A stretch of 64,000 bases of DNA. Source: Pyrus communis (taxonomy: Eukaryota > Streptophyta > Magnoliopsida > Rosales > Rosaceae). Below, piece after piece: positions 44,389 through 57,434 of this stretch. Location: assembly GCF_963583255.1 (NCBI RefSeq), contig NC_084809.1:4763501-4827500 (forward strand), written 5' to 3'. Both the position numbers and the translations under genes were made by a program. The notes beneath the pieces are model-generated. The model did not search any database, was not told the DNA's origin, and was given only the letters and a program-made list of their open reading frames with translations. The stretch's first letter is position 1, and every line of letters begins with the position of its first letter.

Positions 44389-44888
44389 TTAGCTTAATTA
44401 ACCTAATGGATGGCTCGGAATGATGATTTGATATCAGCGATATTTAATTTTCACTTTGTTAAAGAGAAAATCTTGATTACTGAGTTACCAAGTGAACTTA
44501 GAACTCAGCATAGTATGAAAGTAGTTGAAATTATGATGGAAGCTAGCTAAACCAAAGCTTTATAGTTGTTATTTGTTCAGAAAGTTGTTGGTGATATCAC
44601 ATTAAGCACGACTTGAGTCTTTAAGTTGGGCACAACTCCATCCAATATATACGTAACAAATCAACTCATCTCATTTTGAAGAAAATATCGAGTTCAAATC
44701 ATATAGACAGTCATTGTGCGATGCATAATGAATCATATAAGCACCTCAATGGGTTGTCACATCTCTCTTCTAAGGATTGAGATGCTAAATTCAAAGTAAA
44801 ATTTTGAAGAATTGCTACCATTGCTCTGGCTGAAGTAAAAATGAAGGTCTGTTCCACCTCCGAAGTCATTAAGTCAACGAGAAAGTGA

Positions 44889-45048
44889 ACTTTAACGAAA
44901 AGTTTTTGGTACTGTTCACTTTAATGAAAAATCGTATTTTTACACTAAAAATTTAATTCTGATACTAGTCACTTTATCATTTATTTTATCCTTATTGTTA
45001 AAATTTAAAATTTTAAAACCATTTTCATTATTTTTTTTTCCTTTTATA
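44889..45048 (+). mobile_element. TTTTAACGAAAA-family MITE, copy 3
   Basis: CTTTAACGAAAAGTTTTTGG...TTTTTACACTAAAAATTTAA...CATTTTCATTATTTTTTT. Confidence 0.6.
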
Positions 45049-45773
45049 ATAATTACTGAATTTCTCTGCAATATTGTTGTGACATGTTGTGGTTACAGAA
45101 GAAGAAAATGACACCAGGGATGCGTTTGTAAGTCTGCAACTGCAAGGTAGTGGTGCCACGTTTATCTGTAGAACATTCTCGCAATGTCACTGTATTTATC
45201 CATGATTCCATGTGCCTTGGATTTATTTTCCAATGATACTTAAATACTCAAAAATTAGTTAGAACTTCTACTTAAAATTTATCAAAATTATTCGTTGTCA
45301 ATTTATAGAACTATGTATTTATAATCAGAACTGTTCATATTATAAATCACCATATAAAGATCGTTTCTGTAAAAAATCAATTAAAACTAAGATCGTTTAG
45401 TCATCAAACTATTTAAAAACAAATGAACAGTATTGATAAAAACATTATGAACCGTCTCTATATTTGTTATAGATAATTTTTACAATGTGATTTTCATAGT
45501 ATGAACAATTCTGATCGTAAGCACAAAGTGTTGCGATTAAAACATTAAGAATTTTGAGTATGAGTTCCTACTTATCTTTGAGTAGTCAAGTATTGTTTCT
45601 TATTTTTAGGCACCTCCTTGAAAAGTGATCCCTTCCTTCTGATTCATCAAATCAGGGAATCTGTGCCATTGAAATTTGATCTAAAAGTTATAAATATGGA
45701 CATACTTTAAAAATTATAATAACTTCAGTTATTGGATCAATTTTTAATGACACGGGTTTCTTGATTTTATGAA

Positions 45774-46739
45774 GAGGTATTCATCAATTTCCCCCCTGAA
45801 CTTGTGACCATTGGCCAATTTCCCCCCTGAACTTTAATTTTGGCCAATTTCCCCCCTCAACTCTCATAATTAGTCAATTTCCCCTCTGAACTTTAATTTG
45901 GCCAATTTCCCCCCTCAACTCTCAAAATTAGTCAATTTGCACCCTACTATTAATTTTTTTTTTATAATTTTCCATCTATTCTTTTCTTAATTTTCAATCT
46001 TTCTAATAGCTTCCAACAAAGTACTAAAATTAACATAAACTCACCTGCATAATATAGGGTAAAATGTACAAAAACATAATACAGTTAGTATGTGACATGG
46101 GTTGATTATAAGAAAAAGTTATGAATCGGGTTTAAAGCATGTAGAAGAAGAAATAATAACAAAAAGAAATAATAATCCTAAACTCATGGATCAAACCTAT
46201 TTCAATAAAATGGGTTATTCTTAATAAGGAGTCGAAAATTATGAATAGACTAGCCATTTTTTCACTAAAGCTCGATTCTCCGCAATTTACTTGAACTTAG
46301 CTTTCACTTTTATAAAGAAAATTGTATTCACATACAAAAATTTACACATCAATCCTTTTTGTTATCAATTTTGTATAGTCAAAAATCAAATAAAATTACT
46401 CCATACTGATTTATTATGACTAATAATACTATCTATGATAAATTGTAAAATTCTAAATTTTAATCTATTTGTAATAGGATAAAGATATAGGAACATGATT
46501 AACATACATCTTATTTAGTTTCTTACACACACTTGTTTAATTATGATCAAATTAAAAAATTAACAGTAGGGTGCAAATTGACTAATTATAAGAGTTGAGG
46601 GGAGAAATTGGCTAAATTAAAGTTGAGGGGGGAAATTGACTAATCATGAGAGTTCAGGGGGGAAATTGGCCAAAATTAAAGTTGAGGGGGGAAATTGGCT
46701 AATGGTCACAAGTTCAGGGGGGAAATTGATGAATACCTC
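45774..46739. mobile_element. foldback Mutator-like element, 966 bp, TIRs built of short tandem motifs
   Basis: Starts GAGGTATTCATCAATTTCCC and ends with its inverse. TTTTATGAA flanks both sides (45765-45773 and 46740-46748), a 9-bp TSD. Each arm of about 175 bp consists of repeated CCAATTTCCCCCCT(G/C)AACT units separated by TTAATTTTGG or CTCATAATTAG. The middle is AT-rich and has no gene. Confidence 0.85.
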
Positions 46740-47054
46740 TTTTATGAATTAGGAGGAAGGGATCTCCACCTCCTCCATCGCTAAACAGTATCAGAAGCAA
46801 GCAACCTGCTTCAAAGGGGACCCATCTGCAACATGTTTTTTCTGCATATTTATTTGACGTGGTCTTCCACCTATACATATATCACGATGATATTCTGGAA
46901 AAGAAAACAAATCCTTGTTGCCCCCACTTCATGAATCTACCGTCTGCTAGCTAACGAGAACAAAATAAAGTGTTGCCTGTAACAAGAACGAGCTACTTCC
47001 AACATTGTTTAAGGAAGTTAATTAAGGGATCCTAGATGATGATTAATTTCTGAA

Positions 47055-47088
<34 letters not shown>

Positions 47089-47212
47089 CAAAATATATTA
47101 TTAGAAGATGGATGACACATACTTACAAGTTAACCGTGTTGCTAAAAGTTGATAAGAGAGTACGTTTTTACTCAATTATTTTCGTAGGAAGAGGTTGCAT
47201 TAATTTTATATG

Positions 47213-47570
47213 GGTAATGCCAAGGAAATCAATTTTTTTTTAGAATAATGCTAGGGAGATTAAATTAGTAGACTAAATTTGAAAATTAAATAATGTGTCA
47301 CTAATAACAAAAAAAACATATTAATCAACACTAAGTAATAATCTAATCATCAATTTCCATATCATTTAGTTTACAAAATTTAGTTTGCAAATTTAGTTTC
47401 CCTAGCATTACCCAAATTTTTAACCCAAATTTGCAAATCAAATAATGTGGTTATAGATAATTGAATTATTAATTAAATATCAATTAACATGTTTTTTTTT
47501 ATTGATGATATATCATTTGATTGCAATTTGATTTAAAAATTTTGTTCTTCATAATATTATTCATTTTCTA
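47213..47570. mobile_element. MITE nested in a MITE of the same family
   Basis: The outer element begins GGGTAATGCCAAGGAAATCAA and ends near TTTTGTTCTTCATAATATTATTC. The inner copy at about 47243-47413 begins GAATAATGCTAGGGAGATT and ends CCTAGCATTACCC. Confidence 0.55.
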
Positions 47571-47758
47571 TACCAAATGAGTTTTACTGTTTTCAGGACT
47601 CTTGGAATTAAATAGAAACCATCATTGGAATTGATGTAACAACAGATCTGCCCAACCCTTGCGGATGGCAATTTTAAGATTTTTGACTGAGCATCTTCAA
47701 TGAAAATAGTTAAATTCATTTGATCCTGGCATGACGATTTGAAGTTAGATGTTAAATT

Positions 47759-47910
47759 AGGAAAACTAATAAAAAAAAATTGAAAGTTTTGAGTTTTAAG
47801 GATAAAGATAAAATAAAAGATAAAATGAATAATATCAAGATTGACATTTTAGTATAAAAATATAATTTTTTGTTAAAATAAACAGTACCGCAAATTTTTC
47901 GTTAAATTTA
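47759..47910 (-). mobile_element. TTTTAACGAAAA-family MITE, copy 4
   Basis: GGAAAACTAATAAAAAAAAA...GTTTTGAGTTTTAAGGATAA...AGTACCGCAAATTTTTCG. Confidence 0.6.
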
Positions 47911-48097
47911 TTTTTATAAAAAAATGAGTCAAATTATTATTTTTATATACAGTGGGACCTACAGTAAAAAAATTGTGGAAATTGGTTTGGGTACGGTATG
48001 TGATTGATAGATCCGTAAGAGACAAACATTTATTAAATAAATCAAATTAATGAATTTGATATTATTAGGCCATGATGTTTTTTTTTTTTTTTTTTTT

Positions 48098-48252
48098 TAA
48101 ATTTAACGGCTTTAGTACCGTTTACTTTTGACAAAAATAACATTTTTATTCTAAAAAGTTAATTTCTGATACTATTCACTTATAACATATTTTTGTCATT
48201 TTGACTAAAACTCAAAATTTTCAAGTCATTTTCATTAATTTTCCTTTTAAAA
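48098..48252 (+). mobile_element. TTTTAACGAAAA-family MITE, copy 5 (diverged)
   Basis: AATTTAACGGCTTTAGTACC...GATACTATTCACTTATAAC...AAAACTCAAAATTTTCAAG. Confidence 0.55.
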
Positions 48253-50700
48253 AAACGCCTGGAACGTTAAGCGTCAATTCAACTTCATTTAAAACTCATC
48301 GATCGGAAGAAATTTATTATCATTTTATCCTATTTGGCACTTTTGATATTTTTTTGGATGTGAGCTAAAATATTTGATTTAGCAGCCCATCGTGATGCTT
48401 CTATCCTAAACCCATTAATTGACAATAAATTCTACTTAAGTTCTCTTTCAAATTGTCGCATTATACATGCCCGACGCTCTGCAAATGTCGGGGCATATAG
48501 ATCGACCAAGTTGGCTTTGTTCTTTGATCTTGAATCTTTTTGGTTTATTTAACCTCTGGATCTTATCTGTGAGGTTCTTTTGGAAGATTGCAATGCTTGA
48601 TTATCAATAAAATACTATTGTTTCATCTCGAAAAAGTGTTTGGTATAGTGATATTTCTCTTCAACTTATCACAAGTTATATCCCACATTCAAATATGTTG
48701 GAAAATATTAAAGTTAGTAATTTGGTTTATTTTTATGCTAGGGTTGTTTGGTATTTATGCATTCTATCACATGAATTATATATGGTTGTCAAATGCTAAT
48801 TATATTACATACACGTAAGTATTATAGTCAAACTCATGATTTTGATTGCTTTCGTATTATTTATCAGGGTTTACTATTGCTTTCTTGTTTGTTATCAATT
48901 AGGTCTTTATACATTCACCCTCTAATTATTTTCTGAAAATATGTAGTCCTTCGATTATGTAGCCGTCTTAGCAATTTGTAGTCTTTTTTCTTTATTTTGT
49001 AGTCTTCTTTCTGTATTGTAGCCAATGAAATAAGAATATGAATTTGTATGTTTGTTCTTCATTTTCCGTCCTTTCAAAAATTTCAACTACATTCTCCAGT
49101 CTTCCTTTCAAGAAAGAATAAATTTAATTTGTTTCTCTTTATTTTTGGTGCTGAACTGTTGGAATTGTTGGATTTCATGCCAAAGAAAAAAATTCTCAAA
49201 AGATTAGTAAATTCAACCAGATTCTGTATTATAAAGGCATATATCTTGTGTTAACTGGCTGAAATAGCAGTCTGATTAATTTGTACATAAATCTGATCTA
49301 AGTAAGCATCAACTAGAAGCCTTTAACAGATTCTGTGATCAGTTTAAATCAAAACCCGGATTCTTTTCCCACCTAGCTAGCTTGCATGCAACATATAACC
49401 AGACTCCAAACACGTACAATGGAGGACAAAGCTTTATAATTATTATGATATTATATACGGCTCTCCATTTTTCATAGGGTTTTTATCACAAGATGTACTT
49501 TCCTCACTTGCTCCTGCCAACCCAGTCACATGATCAGCTTCTCGGAGCTTCGGATTGTTGAAGAGAAAGGGATTTTTCTGTAATTTTTGTAAGAAAGTTA
49601 CAGGAGATAATTGGGTGGGGAAACTGTACGGAGGTGGTGGTCGCGGGCTGGTGGGTAGGTGGGAAGGTGGGGAAATTGGAGGGATTGAGGAGACGGTGGT
49701 GGATGTGGTTTTTATTTTGTTTATTTTTCTTTTCTCTTCCTGTTTTGTTTTTATGGATTTTAGATTTTTAAATAATTTAAAAAATCATTATCTTTCGTAT
49801 ATTTTTTTTTGGTCAATGTCTTTTGTATAATTCACTTGGCATTATATTATTAAACTTGTGGACTTTATATTTGTATCATATCAAGACTTAAATAAAATAA
49901 TTAAATTAAGAGAAATTCTTATATATTTTATAATATTAACACAATAATTAACATTAAATTATAAAATAACAAATAATTCATAAAAAATCTCGCTTTAAGA
50001 AAATTTCTTTAACATTTATCTTAAATTAATGTATAGTGATAATATTTAGAGATAATGAAGATCTTTATTGAAGTCGATGCACTGAACAAAAAGAGAGGTC
50101 AATTTCAAGAATCAATTTTAATAGAAGTCTTTCCCGTATATATTGCATCAATCATTCAATCTGATAACTTTCTGACTCTGATTGAACGCCAAACTGAGGT
50201 ACATTTGATTTGATTTTCATAGGCCATTAGCGGAGCACTTTGAAAGGGAATTATACCATGAATATAGAAGCAAAATAGTTAGCAAAAGTGGTCAGTGCCA
50301 AAACGTTATAAGATTTCTGGTTCGTTCGAACTTAAAAAATTATATATACTCAGGAAAGAGAAAAAAATATAAAAGGGCAGCAAGCTTGAGAAGTGGGGAA
50401 GAAATAAGAAAGAAAAAAAATTAAAAGAGAAGTACCAAAAGTTTTTGTCTATTTAATTTATTTTACGTGGTTATCGGAGACTTTAAATTCTCATCTTCTC
50501 ATTATTTAAATAAATTTAGTATAAATTATATGTTTGTTAAAAAAAATTATTTTTCATATTTCATAGAATTCAAAAACTTTTTAGTGTAATATAATATATA
50601 TTATCTTTGATAAAAAAAAAAAAGTAATATAATATACATTAGGTCAGTCATCAGCAAGTAGACTGTCTCTTTATGGCCCTGCATTAAAGTTGAATGGTTA

Positions 50701-52052
50701 GGTCATCTCCAACCAATTCGGTCAGAGGATTATATGATTAAAAATAGCTCGAAATGATTCGAAAATCATCTTTAATCGAGAATTAGGTCAAAGAGCTCAT
50801 GAGCCCCACAAGACCAAAAACACCAAATTAGGCCAACCAGTTGGCCCAAATGAGCCAACCCAAAGTTTGAATAGCAACAGCTACCTGGCGTTGATAGCTA
50901 ACGTCATGCTAACGCTAGGCTACTGTTGCATTTGAATTTTTTTTTCAGACAAAATTTAAAAAAAAAAAATTCTAATTTTTTTCTTATAAATACCTAAGTC
51001 ATTCCTACATCATTTCTCACATAATTTTCATAATTTCATACTATCTTACTTTATTTTATTTCAATTCTTCACATTCTATATTAATTCAATTAAAATAATA
51101 AATTAAAATAAGGTAGTTTAATTTAAGTAACCATGTTAATTCAATTAAAATAATAAATTATGTTTGGCTTCTGGCCCTTTGGCTCCATCGGTTGGAAATG
51201 ATTTTTTGTCACAGGGATATATTTGGCCTATGATCCTTTGGACTCCTCGGTTGAAGATGGTAAGAAATATAACTTGACATTGTTTATTAAAATATTAATT
51301 TCTTGGATGACTATATGGCTAAGGCCATCTCCAATCGAGGGCTGGCCAGAGGGCTTGTTTTAGCCCTCTGGCCCTCCTAGAAATTAATATTTTAATGAAC
51401 AGTACGTGCCATATTTGCTTCCATCTCCAACCGAGGGGCAAAGGGCTCGTTTTAGCCATGTCACAAAAAACCGTTTCCAACCAAGGGCCAAACATAATTT
51501 ATTATTTAAATTTAATGTTGTTTCATGTTACTTAATTTAATTTAATGTTGTATAATAACTTAGGAAGTTACAGGAAACAAATAGAATTTAAAAATAAAAA
51601 AATAAAAAACAATTTAAAAAAATTTTGTTAAAAAAAAAAAAAAAAAGCTTTAAAAAAAAAAGTCAAAAATAACGGCTAGTTGATGTCAACTAGCCGTTGT
51701 ATTCAAAATTTTCCATATTTGTGTCGGTTATAACTTACACTACTTCTGTCAGATAGCCATTTATTTCAAAAAATTTCCGGCTATTTGTGTCGGTTATAAT
51801 CGACACCATTTTCCTTATTTATGTCGGTTATAACCGACATCAAAACCAACACTATTTCAAAATTTTCTAGCTAGCCCGGGGTTGGCTGCATGTGGCCAAC
51901 CCTTTGGCCGTTTCAGATTCCATGGGGTCCACGAGCCCTCTGTCCTAACCCTCGGTTAGAGACGATTTTTGGACTATTTTCGGCCTTCTGGACCCTTCAG
52001 TTGGAGATGGCCTAAATGGATCCCTTTGGCCATTTTTCGGTTGGAGATGACC
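50701..52052. mobile_element. Harbinger MITE (outer) split by a second Harbinger MITE
   Basis: GGTCATCTCCAACC at the left and GGTTGGAGATGACC at the right are perfect 14-bp TIRs. TTA flanks both (50698-50700 and 52053-52055). The inner element 51323-52012 has its own TIRs and TSD. Without it the outer copy is about 660 bp. Confidence 0.88.
51323..52012. mobile_element. Harbinger MITE (inner, nested), 690 bp
   Basis: Starts GGCCATCTCCAATCGAGGG; ends TTCAGTTGGAGATGGCC. TSD TAA at 51320-51322 and 52013-52015. It contains ATAACGGCTAGTTGATGTCA and repeated TGTCGGTTATAA(C/T)CGACA phrases, similar to the subterminal DNA of the element at 1265. Confidence 0.88.
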
Positions 52053-52055
52053 TTA

Positions 52056-54926
52056 AGTAGTAGCTGGAGGATCCTTGTAAGGATTTTAGGGATCCTCCAA
52101 TTATATCCTTTCATCGTACATTGTGCGGTAAAAAAATATTGTAAATTTTTATTATTTAATATTGAATATAAACAATACTTGACAAAAACTGATGCACAAT
52201 GAATAGATGTGATTCAAGGATTCCTGAAATCCTCATAAAGATGATCCAATGAGGATCCTCGCTCAAGTAGTAGTAAGCTAGCTGCTAGTTGGGGGTTGGG
52301 AAAACAAATCCTCCTTCAATCTTCCAAATTGTGAAGTGTATGTGTAACTACTCCTTGTTGGGTGTTTTTGTATGGTTGACTCCTTTTTATATATTTTTCT
52401 GTTTGAGTTATATTCTATACATGAAGCAAAAGGTTTCTACCTTCTAAAATCAAATTTTCAATTAACTCATCACTTTGGTCTCTGATATTTAAAATCAATA
52501 TAACTGATTTTTTAGATTGTTCACCCTCAATCATTCTGGTCATTCTGTGATAAGTCTTCGTTAAATTCAAGATATTTTTGTCAAATCAACCTTTTCCTTT
52601 GAACTGGTGATTTCTTCAATTTACTGAAGATTTTTCACATAATGACCAAAACGATTAACAATGTACAATCCAAAGAGCACTTCTATTGAGTTTAAATCTT
52701 ATTGACCAAAGTGAGAAGTTATGACAATCTCATAGACCATTTTGGCTAAAAAAAATCTAAAAGAAATTCAATATACAATTACTTCATTTGGAAAGGACAA
52801 ATACCTAAGGGCCTATTTGATATCCTATTTGAAAATTTTAATCATTTCTCAAAATATTTCTTAAGAACATTTCTTGAAAACAATTTTCTTTAAGACTAAA
52901 AAACTTAATTGGTTTTCGATTTAAAAATTTTGAAATCTTACGACCTAAACTAGACAAAGAGATTTAAAAAGATGGAGTCGCAGGAGAGGGAGAAAGAGGA
53001 GAGAGAGGAGGAAAGAAAGTAAAAGATGATTGAAGAAAAGAGAAATAAGAGAGAGGATCGGACGAGATAGAGAGGAAGACGGGTGAGAGAAAAAATCAAG
53101 AGAATGAAGATAGCGGATTGGGGGAGAGACAAAAAAGGTAAAAATAAAAAAGAGGAGAGAGAGAGAGAGAGAGATAGATTTGGAGTGAGAGGGGAAGAGT
53201 AAGAGAAAAGAAATGAGTGAGTTTTAAAAACTCTAAAAACTCACTTTTTATGTTTTTAGAGAATATATTATATTTTTGAGTTAGTTTTGAGTTTAGTTTT
53301 TTAAAATAGTCCTACCAAACAAGTTTTTAAGGCCTAAAACTTGAAAATTGTTTTTTAATTAAAAAAGTTGGATTCAAATAGGGTACCAAACAAACTCTAA
53401 AATTTTATGATCATAAAAAAATTCTCTATAGTTAAGAAGAAAATAATTGATACCCAAAAAATCCTATCGTGACAGGGATGAGGCTAGGTGTGTTTAAGTA
53501 CACGGTGACTAAATTTTATTACCGGTAGTCACTTGCTACTAAAGTTTAACGGCATTGTTTCCTATTTGTAAGTGGGAGTCCAAATCGCCCACTTATTTTG
53601 TGTAAAGAAATAAAGTTTGACATTCACATTTCATGCTAGTCCGTATAAATATTTTGGTTATTTATTTCGACTAAATTTTTTAGGGAGAAAAAGTGAGCGG
53701 CTATTATTTCAACTAAAATGAACAAATATGTAACTGTATATATATAAAAAAAAATCTAAATTGAACAAATATGAATTGCATGGGCAACAAAAACGAGTAG
53801 TGCAGACTTTACGTACGCAGAGACAACACATGGTTGATGGTGCAGCAATATTAAGCAATTGTCAAAACCTTAGGACAATAATGTCAGAGTCAAGTGGCGA
53901 TTGCACTGATCCACTTAACTTACAAAGGTGACAAAATTACAAAAAAAGTTAACAATGAAATAATAGGATCTATGTTGAGGCCCTATTTTATCGACTCATG
54001 TGGTAAAGAGTTGTGAATCGTAACACGGTGGCGAAGTCTCCACCATCTTTTGGTATGCTACTTTCGCACGCAAGAGACCAAGATTCAGAAAATTGCAGAT
54101 TCGTATTCAAGCTGTGACAAGCTTTCCGGGTTCTCTATCTAGATTAGAAATCAAGTATTATGCAAACTTTGGATTTTGATTTTTGGAAAGATTTTGACGG
54201 GGATATCTGGGAAATGAGGTTGGGGGGGTAACGAGAGGGAGAGAGAGACAGAGAGACAGAGTGGATTCAATAGCTTGAGTTTCTTGTACATTCATGGCAA
54301 TGGCGTGGGAAGTAATTTTGCTAGGATTCTATGGCAAATCTCAGTATTTGGGACTGAGGTGGGAGGCATAGGAAAGGCCGGAAAGGGTAGGGGTGGGTGG
54401 CGTGGGTGATAAGGGCGGGGAACATTTGTGTTTACCGATTCATTTAAAAGTAGTATCTAGTCACAGAGACCACAAAAAAAAAAAAAAAAAGTGTAGCTTT
54501 TATATTTTGTTGTTATTTTGTTCTTTTCAAGTTGTAGTATCGCTCTTGAAGAATATTATAAGCATGACTAACTTTTTCAATAGCCGTCAAATTTTCACAA
54601 ATTATCTTATTAGTCCCCGCAATTGAAGGGGATTATGAAGTCTGAATATTCCTGGGGAAGAAGATGAAAAAATAAAATTTAATTGGAGATTTTTGTGCCT
54701 TAATTGACTCCAACTCTAATTAACTCACACGTCCATCTCAGAAAATAAAATTAAAATGGGCAAACAAAAATTGGATGATGGGTTTTTAACTAAATAATTT
54801 AGATGATAGGTTAGATAGAGGGACGTAGATGGGTTGGTGATGATACCTAATGGGCTTGGATGGATGGAGTTATTACCCGAGTGTCCCCTCTTAAGCCCCA
54901 TTGAATTTATGTCTTTCCAAGTACAT
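52056..54926. other. intergenic with a hAT-like MITE and GA-rich DNA
   Basis: About 52808-53400 looks like a hAT-type MITE (GGGCCTATTTGATATCC ... GATTCAAATAGGGTACCAAAC) whose interior has expanded into GA-rich sequence (52970-53215). No gene elsewhere; the G-rich patch 54340-54425 is unexplained. Confidence 0.45.
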
Positions 54927-55125
54927 GTTTGGTATTGATCTGCTTTTATAAAACGTGAGTATAAAAAAAACGAAGCTCAAAAAAATGTTTGGTAAACACT
55001 TAAAAACAACTTATTTTTGCAGTTTTGGGTGAAAAAAAAGCTGAAAACGTGAAACAGCAAAAATGAGTTTATTCTCACTGTACAGCAGAAACAGTTTTTT
55101 TTCAAACAATACCAAACCAGCCCTA
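54927..55125. mobile_element. hAT-type MITE
   Basis: The left ATGTTTGGTATTGATCTGC and the right CAATACCAAACCAGCCC are inverted repeats. Same family as 6069-6352. Confidence 0.65.
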
Positions 55126-57434
55126 ATAGTAAGCGTATGAGTTTTGCTCTCCTGTCGTCGTGCGCATGAAAGGAATAAATGTCAACGGTTCTCTTTTGTG
55201 TTTTCATGCGTAGGAGAGTAGGAAAGCTAGACTCATATAGACTTTTCACTCATTTACTCGTAAAAACACATGTATGGGGATAATTCTGAGGCCTATAAAT
55301 GCCTTCAAGCACCCCCTCAATTCCCCTTTACAAAGGTTGAAGTACTTGCTAGCTGGCTGCCAGTCCAAATTATTGTCGAAGTTTTTGGTACCTAAAGATC
55401 AAAAGGGAGTATATTCGCTAAACAACACCAAGGGATGTCGTGCTAATTTGGTGCCTACAGGATATTAGGTTTAACAGTGTCTAAGTGCAACAAGCATACT
55501 TTTAAAATTGCAAGATTTCTAGCAGCTAAACAATTCCATGCTGAATCTTTGAACTGTATAAGAAACCAAATTCAGATGATGTTAAAGTTCTGGTCAACTT
55601 GTAAACGAGTTGGATCGCTAACGGGTTACTCATTAAGAATTGAACAACATGGATCTTGTCCATAATTTGGTTTTCCTATACACCATCAGCTTGTTCCTAA
55701 CGTGAGGTTAAAGGTAGCGATGGTGTCAACCTAATCTATTAAGGCTACACAACTCTTTAATTCAGTTTCATACACATTATAATTAGTCAAGGGCTAAACT
55801 CATACTTCCAATATCACTTGCATAAGATTTATCATAATTCTCGAGGAAAAATTCGCACAGAATATTTGCCAGAAAAGTGGATTTTTGGATTATCTTGGCA
55901 TTGTTTGACTTTAAAAAAGAGTTCCTCGTAGCCGGTTAGACTATTGAATAAAATTGGACCCTGTTAATTATGAAATATAGTTAACAGTTGCCAACCATGC
56001 ATGCTGATAATTAGATAAGATTATATGTTAATGTGCATGGTCGTAGGATTTGATTTTGGAATATATATACAGACTAGAAGGTAAGCAAATTGTTAACAAG
56101 GAGAGACCACCAAACTAATTGCTTCACTTAATTTGACTAAATCAACATTCTCTTATAATTAAGAGAAATGTCAGCAAATTGCTTGTGATTCAGGACAACA
56201 TCCCATGCCAGAAAGCAATTTTTGCCTTCTTCACTCTCTTTAAGTGCACTTGTTAAAGAAATACATGCCCCTTGAGTAAAACTACCGCTCTTTGCCTGTT
56301 TATTAAGGCCCAAATAATTGTAGCCACCTGATTATCTGCAAAGTTCATACTATTCATGTATAGTATATTAGCCGCCCATATGCAAATAGGACTATTTTGA
56401 TAGTTTTCTGCACATCCACCCCAAAGTTGCCTTTAATTTTTCTTTTTCTTTTACAAACGATATACATTAGTAGATTAAATTGTTAGTTATTAACAAGAAG
56501 AGAGATCAGTGGGGATTAAATCCACATTAGGGTGCACAGCCATTATTACTTTTTACCATTACCGTAAAGCGAAGATTTTTAATAGAATGAAAGCATTTTC
56601 ATTAAGAAAAAGGGTCCTTGTGCGTACATTGTCGAACAAAAAATAAGGAAAAAGGTACCAGTTAAATGCATTTTTGGCCCTTGTATATTAGCAAGTAGAG
56701 GCCTCCTATATATAAAAAGGTCGTGTATGGACAATTACTAAGCCCAAAATGAAAAATACTGAATTTATTAGGGCAAAGACATACCAGGCCAGATTTTGGA
56801 ACTAATATACAAAAGCCTTTCGAAAATAGTTTTGTCGCTGTGGAGCTTGAAACTTCAATATATTTTGGATTTAGAATTTTCGGATATTGGAGCTGGATTC
56901 CATTTTTATACAAATATTTGTTCTGCAGTAAGTACTCAATCTGTTGCAGGAACATCAAATAAATGGAGATCGGATGTACGTGCAACCTTCTTCATTGAAA
57001 CTTCCCCATATATCATCCATGGTACAAAGATAGCAATGAATTTTAGCTAAGAAAGTTACATAACAATTAGCAAACAATAACATATCATGTGTCGATGCTT
57101 TAGTAAAACACAACAATTTCTCCGTGTTCATTTTGTAGTTAATAGTAATAGGCTTTTCAGAACATAAACTTATATACCTACTTACACAGCACCACTGTTA
57201 ATGAGGATAAAGCATGTTGTAGAGGTGTTATACATCAAAGAGGATTTTCATGATAGTAAAAACCCTACCAATAATCTCACTCTGTAACCTCACGATAACA
57301 AATAAAATGTAAACAATTAAACAGTTCAAAATACTAATTATAGTAATAATACAAAAAGAAACACAAATTAAAATTTGCTCCTCTCTCATCTCTCCATGAA
57401 TACTGATCAGTTACCAGTACATCTCTTAACAAAT
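55126..57434. other. intergenic, unassigned
   Basis: A TATA-like GGCCTATAAATGCC at 55292-55305 lies inside and near open frames at 55274-55665 that I cannot assign. The remaining sequence up to the PSB27 stop has no recognised gene; its proximal part should hold the PSB27 3' UTR. Confidence 0.4.

Larger units (their letters stand above)
42660..45764. other. intergenic MITE-rich stretch, no gene
   Basis: Apart from the MITE copies listed separately, only low-complexity AT-rich DNA. The minus-strand frame at 43827-44216 has no recognisable domain. Confidence 0.5.
46749..50697. other. intergenic MITE-rich stretch, no gene
   Basis: (TA)n at 47060-47086; MITEs at 47213-47570, 47759-47910 and 48098-48252; T-run at 48079-48099. 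The open frames at 48588-49254 are AT-rich and lack recognisable domains. A G-rich patch at 49600-49700 resembles the interior of the MULE at 39340 but no TIRs were found. Confidence 0.45.
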
